Notes under the pieces: generated by a model
Told to the model about the DNA's origin: nothing
What the model saw: only the letters and a program-made list of their open reading frames with translations
Databases searched by the model: none
Program-made: the position numbers and the translations under genes
Part shown: positions 1-6,153 of the stretch, in pieces
How the letters are laid out: each line of letters starts with the position of its first letter
Numbering within the stretch: position 1 is the stretch's first letter
NCBI GenBank assembly: GCA_024404335.1
Contig: JAKSQA010000012.1
Span: 1-13,038, forward strand
DNA: 13,038 nucleotides
Source: Mailhella sp.
GTDB lineage: Bacteria > Desulfobacterota > Desulfovibrionia > Desulfovibrionales > Desulfovibrionaceae
Direction: 5' to 3'

Positions 1-189
<189 letters not shown>

Positions 190-191
190 GC

Positions 192-530
192 CTATTCCTG
201 TCCTTCCGCGAGAATTACGGTGATGTGGCTGGTACGCTTGCGAATGTGCATTGCACGACCCTGAGAACGCGGCATGAAGCGCTTCCAGGTGGGACCTTCG
301 TTGACCACAACGTCCTTGACGTACATGGAGTCCACATCGATGCCGGGGAACTGGGAGGCGTTGGCCAGTGCCGAACGCACCACACCATAAAGGATACCGG
401 CGGGCTTGTTGGGCGTGAACTTGAGCTGGTTCAGGGCATCTTCCACAGGAAGACCCTTGATGTTCTGGGCAACCAGACGGGTCTTACGAGGAGAAACGCG
501 CTGAAACTTGCAGATTGCTTTAGATTCCAT
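192..530 (-). CDS. rplV: 50S ribosomal protein L22
   Basis: The protein has 112 residues, normal for bacterial L22. It opens with MESKAICKFQRVSPRKTRLV, the conserved start in which KxxRxSPRK contacts 23S rRNA. The conserved beta-hairpin that lines the nascent-peptide exit tunnel lies near residues 80-100 (GPTWKRFMPRSQGRA). The gene is seventh in the S10 operon, 12 nt downstream of rpsS and 3 nt upstream of rpsC. Nothing in it is unusual. L22 tunnel-loop changes are known elsewhere to give macrolide resistance; the loop here looks wild type by eye. Confidence 0.97.
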   Translation of the reverse strand: MESKAICKFQRVSPRKTRLVAQNIKGLPVEDALNQLKFTPNKPAGILYGVVRSALANASQFPGIDVDSMYVKDVVVNEGPTWKRFMPRSQGRAMHIRKRTSHITVILAEGQE

Positions 531-542
531 GAACGTTACTCG

Positions 543-827
543 CTATTTTTTGACCGCTTTCGTCTTCTTGTCCGCAGCGTGGCCGTGGAACGTACGAGTG
601 GGTGCGAATTCACCCATCTTGTGGCCGACCATGTTTTCCGTCACGAAGACAGGGATGAACTTCTTGCCGTTATGCACGGCGAACGTCAAACCAACCATTT
701 CGGGCAGAACCATGGAACGGCGGGACCAGGTCTTGATGACCTTGTGGTCGCTGCTGCCAGCGGCCGCTTCCACCTTCTTCAGGAGGCTGCCGTCCACAAA
801 GGGACCTTTCTTGAGAGATCTGGGCAT
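543..827 (-). CDS. rpsS: 30S ribosomal protein S19
   Basis: The protein has 94 residues and opens [18 protein letters not shown]. It contains the family signature around residues 53-77, including the [17 protein letters not shown] segment. S19 forms a heterodimer with S13 in the 30S head and contacts the A-site tRNA region. The ATG at 827 has a strong AGAGGAG Shine-Dalgarno sequence placed between rplB and this gene. The start is 12 nt past the rplB stop, and the stop is 12 nt ahead of rplV, so it reads as an internal gene of the S10 operon. Confidence 0.97.
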   Translation of the reverse strand: MPRSLKKGPFVDGSLLKKVEAAAGSSDHKVIKTWSRRSMVLPEMVGLTFAVHNGKKFIPVFVTENMVGHKMGEFAPTRTFHGHAADKKTKAVKK

Positions 828-839
828 GTCCGGCTCCTC

Positions 840-1670
840 TTACTTCTGACCGCGTCTCTTGATGATGAGACGGCCGGAAGGCTTCTTCTGTGCACGGGTC
901 TTGTAGCCCTTGGTCGGAATACCCCAGGGCGTCACAGGATGACGTCCGCCGGAGCTGCGGCCTTCACCACCACCCAGAGGATGGTCGACAGGGTTCATGG
1001 CGACACCGCGGACCTTGGGACGACGGCTGAGCCAGCGGTTGCGGCCTGCCTTGCCAAGGCTGATGTTCTCATGCTGTACATTGCCGACCTGGCCGACGGT
1101 GGCGAGGCAGGTGGCAAGCACCTTGCGGACTTCGCCGGAGGGCAGGCGCACGATGACGTACTTGCCGTCCTTGCCGACGAGCTGGGCATAGGTACCGGCG
1201 GCGCGGCACATCTGGCCGCCGCGGCCGGGATGCATCTCAATGTTGTGCACGTTGGTGCCGACCGGGATACGGCCGATCATGAGAGCGTTGCCGGGCTTGA
1301 TGTCGGCGTTGTCGCCGGCTTCGATCATGTCGCCCTGCTGGATGCCCACGGGAGCGAGGATGTAGCGCTTTTCGCCGTCGGCATACGTCAGAAGGGCGAT
1401 GCGGGCGGTACGGTTCGGATCGTATTCGATCTCGGAGACACGGGCGGCGATGCCCATCTTGTCACGCTTGAAGTCGATGATACGATACACGCGCTTGTGA
1501 CCGCCACCGCGGCGGCGGCTGGTGACGCGGCCGTTGTTGTTGCGGCCGCTCTTCTTGGTAAGACCTTCGGTAAGAGACTTTTCCGGCGTAGATCTGGTGA
1601 TCTCAGCGAAGTCGGACACAGTCTGGAAACGACGGCCGGCCGAGGTCGGTTTCATCTTCAGAACAGCCAT
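840..1670 (-). CDS. rplB: 50S ribosomal protein L2
   Basis: The protein has 276 residues, the usual L2 length. It has the N-terminal [14 protein letters not shown] motif, the basic GGGHKR patch near residue 57, the central OB/SH3-like rRNA-binding region, and the C-terminal loop [17 protein letters not shown] (about 222-238) followed by HPVTPWG. L2 is needed for subunit association and helps shape the peptidyl transferase centre. In the C-terminal loop the first His (230) is kept, but the second His of the common DHPH form is Leu232. The start ATG is 3 nt past the rplW stop (TGATAGATG arrangement), with a GAGGGAG Shine-Dalgarno sequence inside rplW, which suggests coupling. Confidence 0.97.
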   Translation of the reverse strand: MAVLKMKPTSAGRRFQTVSDFAEITRSTPEKSLTEGLTKKSGRNNNGRVTSRRRGGGHKRVYRIIDFKRDKMGIAARVSEIEYDPNRTARIALLTYADGEKRYILAPVGIQQGDMIEAGDNADIKPGNALMIGRIPVGTNVHNIEMHPGRGGQMCRAAGTYAQLVGKDGKYVIVRLPSGEVRKVLATCLATVGQVGNVQHENISLGKAGRNRWLSRRPKVRGVAMNPVDHPLGGGEGRSSGGRHPVTPWGIPTKGYKTRAQKKPSGRLIIKRRGQK

Positions 1671-1673
1671 CTA

Positions 1674-1961
1674 TCAGACTCCCTCGAAGAAATCGATTTT
1701 GTTGTCGGCGGCGAGGGTGACATATGCCTTGCGATAGCCGGCGATACGACCCTTCACACGGCCCTGGCGCACGCGGCGGCGGGGCTTAACCGTAATGACA
1801 TTGACTTTCGCGACCTTGACCTTGAAGGCTTCTTCCACTGCCTTACCGATCTCGATCTTGTTGGCCTTGGGATCGACGAAAAAGGCATACACACCGTTCT
1901 CGCGAAGAGCGGTAGCCTTTTCGGTCACCACGGGCCGAAGAAGAATTTGAGTATAATCCAT
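1674..1961 (-). CDS. rplW: 50S ribosomal protein L23
   Basis: From the chosen ATG the protein has 95 residues and begins MDYTQILLRPVVTEKAT, the typical L23 N-terminus, followed by the basic extended loop PRRRVRQGRVKGR (about 65-77) that binds 23S rRNA. L23 sits at the exit of the peptide tunnel and docks trigger factor and SRP. The open frame extends to an upstream TTG (1976) and ATG (1967). I prefer the ATG at 1961 because AAAGGA lies 6 nt ahead of it, while the ATG at 1967 would have almost no spacing. The gene starts 24 nt after the rplD stop and is followed after 3 nt by rplB. Confidence 0.95.
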   Translation of the reverse strand: MDYTQILLRPVVTEKATALRENGVYAFFVDPKANKIEIGKAVEEAFKVKVAKVNVITVKPRRRVRQGRVKGRIAGYRKAYVTLAADNKIDFFEGV

Positions 1962-1985
1962 GTCCATTCCTTTCAAGGGGAGCGA

Positions 1986-2615
1986 CTACTTCAGTCTCTC
2001 TTCAAGCTGGGACAGAGCGCCTTCCAGCACCACGAGCTGCTTGCAGTTCAGCACGTCGTACACCGTGACGGCGTCAGCGGGAACGAGGGTGATGCCGGGG
2101 ATGTTGCGAGCGGCGAGGACCAGTTTGGAATCCACACCGTTTTCACCGGCTGCGGCAACGACAAGAGCCTTCGTGAGGCCGAGGTTCTTGGCGACAGCAG
2201 CAAAGAGCTTGGTCTTGGCTTCGGCGATTTCGATGCCCTTCACAATCTTGAGGCCGTCGGCCACGCGAGAGGAAAGAGCCATGCGAAGAGCCAGAGCGCG
2301 GACCTTCTTGTTGACCTTGAAGCTGTAATCACGCGGCTGGGGTCCAAAGATAACCGCGCCGCCACGCATGATGGGGGAACGGTTGGAGCCCTGACGCGCA
2401 TTACCGGTGCCCTTCTGCTTGAAGGGCTTCTTGCCGCCGCCGGACACGAAGGCACGGGTCTTGGCGGCGTGGGTGCCGGCGCGCAGCGCAGCGCGATAGG
2501 CACGAACCACAAGGTTCAGAATCTCCGGCCTCACTTCGACTTCGAACACTTCGGGAGCGAGGGTGATTTCACCGGCTTCCTGATTGTTCTGATCGTAAAT
2601 CTTCATAACAGCCAT
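1986..2615 (-). CDS. rplD: 50S ribosomal protein L4
   Basis: The protein has 209 residues and starts MAVMKIYDQNNQEAGE. It contains the long conserved tunnel loop near residues 58-86 (KKPFKQKGTGNARQGSNR then SPIMRGGAVIFGP) and the C-terminal globular part ending in LEERLK. The open frame continues 37 codons upstream into rplC, but the ATG at 2615 carries an AGGAG Shine-Dalgarno sequence at normal spacing and gives the standard N-terminus. L4 builds the constriction of the peptide exit tunnel. In Escherichia coli L4 is also the autogenous repressor of the S10 operon through the operon leader. That makes the structured leader upstream of rpsJ notable, although E. coli-type control cannot be assumed in this lineage. 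Confidence 0.96.
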   Translation of the reverse strand: MAVMKIYDQNNQEAGEITLAPEVFEVEVRPEILNLVVRAYRAALRAGTHAAKTRAFVSGGGKKPFKQKGTGNARQGSNRSPIMRGGAVIFGPQPRDYSFKVNKKVRALALRMALSSRVADGLKIVKGIEIAEAKTKLFAAVAKNLGLTKALVVAAAGENGVDSKLVLAARNIPGITLVPADAVTVYDVLNCKQLVVLEGALSQLEERLK

Positions 2616-2637
2616 TGTTTCTACTCCTGTGTGTGCA

Positions 2638-3255
2638 CTACTGCTTGCGGACAAGCACCAGACCATTCTTAGGTCCGGGAACGGCACCCTTGATGAGGAT
2701 GACGTTATCTTCGGGGCGAACTTCAACGATGGTCAGGCCCTGCTGGGTGACGCGCTCGGCGCCCCACTGGCCAGCCATCTTGCGGCCCTTGATAACGTGG
2801 CCGGGGAAGGTGTTGTTACCGATGGAACCGCCGGAACGATGAACCTTTTCGTCACCGTGGCCATCATCGATGCCGTGGAAATTCCAGCGGCGCATAACGC
2901 CCTGATAACCTTTACCAATGCTGGTGCCGGTAACCTTGACCTTGTCGCCGGCGGCAAAGATGTCGGCGGTAACGACCTGGCCGGCTTCGAGGGCGGCAGG
3001 TTCTTCGAGGCGGATTTCGCGGGTCTCGCGGCAGGGAGCCACGCCGGCCTTGGCGAAATGGCCGCGGAGGGCCTTGGTAACCTTCTTTTCGGCAACTTCT
3101 TCAAAAGCGATCTGAAGAGCGTTGTATCCGTCCTTTTCGACCGTCTTGACCTGGGTCACGGGGCAGGGACCTGCCTTGACCACGGTAACGGCAACAGCGC
3201 TGCCGTCGTCGGCGAAAATACGGGTCATGCCCAGCTTTCGTCCAATAATACCCAT
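2638..3255 (-). CDS. rplC: 50S ribosomal protein L3
   Basis: The protein has 205 residues and begins [14 protein letters not shown], the hallmark of L3. The deep loop that reaches toward the peptidyl transferase centre is at about 120-172 and contains [20 protein letters not shown] and ERVTQQ. In gamma-proteobacterial L3 the residue after GSIG is a Gln methylated by PrmB; here it is Asn147. An in-frame TAA sits 9 nt upstream, so the ATG at 3255 is the only reasonable start. Its AGAGGGG Shine-Dalgarno sequence is 16 nt away across an A/T-rich stretch, longer than usual. The gene follows rpsJ by 23 nt and precedes rplD by 22 nt. Confidence 0.96.
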   Translation of the reverse strand: MGIIGRKLGMTRIFADDGSAVAVTVVKAGPCPVTQVKTVEKDGYNALQIAFEEVAEKKVTKALRGHFAKAGVAPCRETREIRLEEPAALEAGQVVTADIFAAGDKVKVTGTSIGKGYQGVMRRWNFHGIDDGHGDEKVHRSGGSIGNNTFPGHVIKGRKMAGQWGAERVTQQGLTIVEVRPEDNVILIKGAVPGPKNGLVLVRKQ

Positions 3256-3278
3256 TTTTTTATTTATGACGCCCCTCT

Positions 3279-3596
3279 CTAGAGCTTAATTTCCACATCC
3301 ACGCCGGCGGGCAAGGAAAGCTTGCCCAGAGCGTCCACGGTCTGCTGCGTGGGGTCGAGGATGTCCATAAGGCGTTTGTGGACCCTCATCTCGAACTGTT
3401 CACGGGACTTCTTGTCCACGTGGACCGAGCGCTGAATCGTGTACTTGTGAATATTGGTGGGCAGAGGAATAGGCCCAGCCACACCTGCGCCGGTATTGCG
3501 CGCAGTGTCCACGATTTCCGCCACAGCCTTGTCGAGGATACGGTAATCGTAAGCCCTAAGCTTGATACGGATACGATCACTGCCAACTGTCGTCAT
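3279..3596 (-). CDS. rpsJ: 30S ribosomal protein S10 (transcription factor NusE)
   Basis: The protein has 105 residues with the conserved [18 protein letters not shown] segment near the N-terminus, the [14 protein letters not shown] loop (about 41-54) and [21 protein letters not shown]10 lies in the 30S head and also acts as NusE, pairing with NusB in antitermination. The ATG at 3596 has a GGAG Shine-Dalgarno sequence 7 nt upstream. It is the first gene of the S10 operon in this window. The neighbour upstream is a potassium channel gene 630 nt away rather than fusA or tuf, so transcription of the operon should start in that gap. Confidence 0.97.
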   Translation of the reverse strand: MTTVGSDRIRIKLRAYDYRILDKAVAEIVDTARNTGAGVAGPIPLPTNIHKYTIQRSVHVDKKSREQFEMRVHKRLMDILDPTQQTVDALGKLSLPAGVDVEIKL

Positions 3597-3649
3597 TGCG
3601 AATCTCCATTTTCTGGAAAACCGCTCCAGCTGATCCCATTCGGAGTATT

Positions 3650-3692
3650 TCAGCCGGAGAACCTCACCGCCTGTCCAGGCGGCTGACCGGCT
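3650..3692 (-). promoter_or_regulatory. Hairpin with two alternative closing helices just upstream of rpsJ
   Basis: A GC-rich hairpin (3667-3682, arms CCGCCT and AGGCGG) is flanked by two mutually exclusive outer pairings. One is TCAGCC (3650-3655) with GGCTGA (3681-3686). The other is AGCCGG (3652-3657) with CCGGCT (3687-3692). The element ends about 54 nt before the rpsJ start. Switching between helices, for example on binding a ribosomal protein, is an inference; the complementarity itself is directly visible. Confidence 0.45.
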
Positions 3693-4069
3693 TATGCGCC
3701 GATCATCTCATGAAGCGCCCTGTCCTGCTCACCTTGCAGTGAACGGGGCCTTCTCATTCCTACACCTAAATCGGGTGCGGCCGAAGAAAACTTCATTTCT
3801 TCTGAAGCTTTCCAAGCAGATATGTGGGGGGGGGATTTGTCTGTCGGACCTTTCCGGCAACCTTACGCCCTATGCACAATCTACTAGAAGCTCAACCCGG
3901 TCGCCTCCCGATCCGTTCCGGAACTTCCGTTCCGTCGATCAGGTGGTCCCGCAGGGGCCATCACACGCCCGATACCGCGGATTGCCCGCTTATCGGATAA
4001 ACCTTGATTCCTTCCGGAATCTTCTGGTCTGACATCTTCGGCATGTGGTGACGCCTGCAAATGTCAAAG

Positions 4070-4091
4070 CTCCAGTCTGATCAGACTGGAG
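4070..4091. repeat. Perfect 22-bp palindrome in the S10 leader
   Basis: Two 11-nt arms, CTCCAGTCTGA and TCAGACTGGAG, meet with no spacer. The strand symmetry allows either a DNA-binding dimer site or an RNA hairpin, and no U-tract follows on either strand, so it is not a canonical intrinsic terminator. It lies about 65-85 nt downstream of the predicted S10 transcription start. Confidence 0.7.
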
Positions 4092-4160
4092 AGCAGCAGA
4101 ACAGATTCAATCTGTCCTTCCCATTTTCTTATGGGAGACACCCTTATTCGGGGCAGATTT

Positions 4161-4198
4161 CTTCTACATTCCCCCCCTTCCGGAGTCAAGTTTTTTTT
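4161..4198 (-). promoter_or_regulatory. Probable sigma70-type promoter of the S10 operon with A-tract upstream
   Basis: On the minus strand there is a -35 element TTGACT (4184-4189, 5/6 match), a spacer of exactly 17 nt and a -10 element TAGAAG (4161-4166, 4/6 match). An A8 tract (4191-4198) lies immediately upstream of the -35, with more A/T-rich sequence beyond it, resembling an UP element as found at strong stable-RNA and ribosomal protein promoters. The spacer itself contains seven consecutive G residues (4171-4177). Transcription would start near 4154. No closer promoter of similar quality was seen. Confidence 0.6.
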
Positions 4199-4226
4199 CT
4201 CCCATGGAATATTTTCCGAAAAAAAA

Positions 4227-6095
4227 CTACGGTCTCTTCCCGAAAATCTTCTCGGCGCAGCGCCCGGACCTTTTCACAAGGCTTTCCCTCACCTGCAGAG
4301 GCATATCCTCATAGCATTCACTTTCTTCTTCCAGAAGACTGTCGGGCGGATACTTCTCGTAGAAATTCGTTTCGGACTCCGAGTCGCCTATGATGAACAG
4401 CTCGTCGCCCGAGCAGAATTTCCTTGAAGGGTCGGGATTGACCATCATCTCTCCCTTCCTGTCCTTCACGGCAACGACGTTGCACCGCGTGTTCTTTCTG
4501 ATCCCGCTTGTTATGAGCGTCTTGCCGAGCAGGGCCTCCCCTGCCTTAACCTTAAATATGTTCAGGCCTTCGTTTATCATGATCACCCGCCCCGGCTCGA
4601 GCAGATTGATGATCCTGTTCGAAACCATCGAGGCCAGGGAGAGCACCTGGTTCGCTCCGGCCGTATGCAGGACGCGCACGTTCCTGTCCAGATTGGTCCG
4701 GCTGATGATCTGGATATCGGGCCTCAGCCTGCGGCAGTAGATGGTGAGGTAGATATTGATGTCGTCGTCGTGCGTTGTGATGATGACCGACGGCGCCGTA
4801 CGGATGCCCGCCTTCTCGAGGACGGCAAGGTCGGCGGCATCACCGACGACGGGCCGTATCCCCTTGATGGAGCCGATGGAGGACAGCTTGTCGATGACGA
4901 CGACGTCGATCCCCCGCTCCATTATGGCCAGCGCGGCAGCCCTGCCCACTCTTCCACCGCCGATGATGATGACCGCGCCCGGTGCGGCATCGGTGCTCTG
5001 CTCCTTGGAGAGCGTCTTGGAGAACTCCTCCATCTGCTCACGCGTGCCGGCCATGACGAGGACCATGTGCTCCTCGAGGACGACATCAGGCATCGCATGT
5101 TCGAACGAGCCGTGGTTCCACAGGCCCACCACGTTGATCCCCATCGCTCCGCGGAGGTTGCATTCCCTCAGCGTCCTGCCGCCGAGCCTCGTATGCTTGA
5201 CCATGGCCTCCGCGACGACAAGCGGGCCGAAGGCAGCGAGCTTGCTCAGCGAGAGCCTTCCGGTGGATACCCGCCTTGTGAGCGACTGGCCGAGCGCCTT
5301 CCTGAACTGGAACACCCACGTGCATCCGGCAAGCTGGAGGATGTCGATCGACTCATCCTTCTCCGCCCTGGAGACGAGGGGCACTTTGGCGCTGTATTCC
5401 CGCAGTGTGAATGCGACGTTGGTGTTGCGCTCGTCGGAATCCATGGCCACGACCATCCTCGCCTCATCGGCGCGCAGGCTCCTGTAGACCGCCGCATCGT
5501 CGTAATCACCGACGATGGCATGGAGCCCCTGGTCCATCAGGTCGAGCGCCTGCTGCGTAGTGCTGCACAGAAGCACGCTGTACACGCCGTAGCGGGAGAG
5601 CACCTGGGCGAGATTCCGCGTGATGGGGCTGACACCTACGATGATCACATGGTTCCGCACGGATGACGGGAGGTCATGCCGGGCCTCCTTTTTCTTCTGC
5701 GCCTCGACCCACGGCGTATAGACGAACTGGATGAACGCCGAGGGCAGTACGATGATAAGGCTCACCATGCCCGCAAGCAGCACGACGATGGAGAACAGCT
5801 TCCCCAGATCCGAGTTGAACGTCACGTCACCGAAGCCGAGGGTCGACATGACGGTCAGGGACCAGTAGACGCCCGTCACCCATGAATAGTCACGCCCCTC
5901 GTAGTTCATTATGCCGTGGAAGATGATGCTGAAGAACAGCACCATCACGAGCAGAGCGAGGACGTACTTGCAGAAATAGGCTATGTTGCGGCGGACGCCG
6001 CGTTCTTCCAGAAAAAGCCGGATCAGTTTGCGGGGAAGCTTCAGGATTCGATGAGGCGCTTCCTTCCGCGCCCGTGCAAGCCGCGCCGAAGGCAT
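4227..6095 (-). CDS. Two-TM potassium channel subunit with tandem RCK (TrkA-N/TrkA-C) domains
   Basis: The protein has 622 residues: TM1 (about 41-61), a pore helix with selectivity filter TLGFGD (85-90), TM2 (about 101-125), then two successive cytoplasmic RCK modules. The first Rossmann unit starts near 148 with VIIVGVSPITR, where the usual GxGxxG is degenerate, and its TrkA-C part spans about 290-355. The second starts near 374 with an intact GGGRVG (379-384) and has a TrkA-C part at about 510-572. This is the layout of GsuK-type channels, in which four subunits gate one pore through eight RCK domains that sense nucleotides or ions. The N-terminus is basic. The ATG at 6095 lies just past the gapA terminator and has no Shine-Dalgarno sequence; no ATG, GTG or TTG follows in frame before TM1. 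The ligand is unknown. Confidence 0.9.
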   Translation of the reverse strand: MPSARLARARKEAPHRILKLPRKLIRLFLEERGVRRNIAYFCKYVLALLVMVLFFSIIFHGIMNYEGRDYSWVTGVYWSLTVMSTLGFGDVTFNSDLGKLFSIVVLLAGMVSLIIVLPSAFIQFVYTPWVEAQKKKEARHDLPSSVRNHVIIVGVSPITRNLAQVLSRYGVYSVLLCSTTQQALDLMDQGLHAIVGDYDDAAVYRSLRADEARMVVAMDSDERNTNVAFTLREYSAKVPLVSRAEKDESIDILQLAGCTWVFQFRKALGQSLTRRVSTGRLSLSKLAAFGPLVVAEAMVKHTRLGGRTLRECNLRGAMGINVVGLWNHGSFEHAMPDVVLEEHMVLVMAGTREQMEEFSKTLSKEQSTDAAPGAVIIIGGGRVGRAAALAIMERGIDVVVIDKLSSIGSIKGIRPVVGDAADLAVLEKAGIRTAPSVIITTHDDDINIYLTIYCRRLRPDIQIISRTNLDRNVRVLHTAGANQVLSLASMVSNRIINLLEPGRVIMINEGLNIFKVKAGEALLGKTLITSGIRKNTRCNVVAVKDRKGEMMVNPDPSRKFCSGDELFIIGDSESETNFYEKYPPDSLLEEESECYEDMPLQVRESLVKRSGRCAEKIFGKRP

Positions 6096-6098
6096 AGG

Positions 6099-6130
6099 AA
6101 AAGGGCGGGATGCAGATGCGCCCCGCCCTT
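6099..6130 (-). terminator. Intrinsic terminator of gapA
   Basis: A perfect 9-bp GC-rich stem (AAGGGCGGG, 6101-6109, with CCCGCCCTT, 6122-6130) has a 12-nt loop. On the minus strand it runs straight into four T residues (6099-6102). It begins 23 nt after the gapA stop and ends within a few bases of the potassium channel start codon. Confidence 0.85.
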
Positions 6131-6153
6131 CCGTTCCGGATCAGGATCCAGGA

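Larger units (their letters stand above)
3597..4226 (-). promoter_or_regulatory. Long structured 5' leader / intergenic region ahead of the S10 operon
   Basis: These 630 bases contain no convincing gene on either strand; the plus-strand frames have no family features. In mRNA sense the stretch begins with T8 and A8 tracts, then a promoter, then about 555 nt of leader. I see at least nine inverted repeats: 4120-4135, 4101-4115, 4070-4091, 4030-4066, 4006-4021, 3969-3996, 3919-3934, 3783-3802 and a composite at 3650-3692. I compared it by eye with tmRNA, RNase P RNA, SRP RNA and the common riboswitches and recognised none. A role as regulatory leader of the ribosomal protein operon is inferred from position and structure only. 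A separate small RNA in this stretch is also possible. Confidence 0.6.

Noticed and set aside
3868-3896. Second S10 promoter (TTGAGC with TAGGGC, 17-nt spacer, minus strand)
   Set aside because: The -10 matches only 2 of 6 positions, far poorer than the promoter at 4161-4189.
4006-4035. Resemblance of the GGAA hairpin next to GTCAG to domain IV of SRP (4.5S) RNA
   Set aside because: The stem is a plain perfect hairpin without the conserved asymmetric internal loop (AGCAG side), and the flanks do not form the long SRP rod.
4062-4067. Perfect TTGACA-like -35 on the minus strand in the S10 leader
   Set aside because: No acceptable -10 element at 16-18 nt spacing.
4219-4226. U8 tract directly after the potassium channel stop as an intrinsic terminator
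   Set aside because: The preceding sequence forms only 3-4 bp weak stems, so no credible terminator hairpin is present.
3694-4427. Plus-strand frames of 98-112 codons in the S10 upstream gap
   Set aside because: No ribosome binding sites, no family features, Ser/Arg/Pro/Phe-rich composition, and they lie on hairpin-rich leader sequence.
4665-5666. A 333-codon plus-strand frame opposite the potassium channel gene
   Set aside because: Asp/His/Arg-rich shadow of the well-supported minus-strand channel; no recognisable domain.
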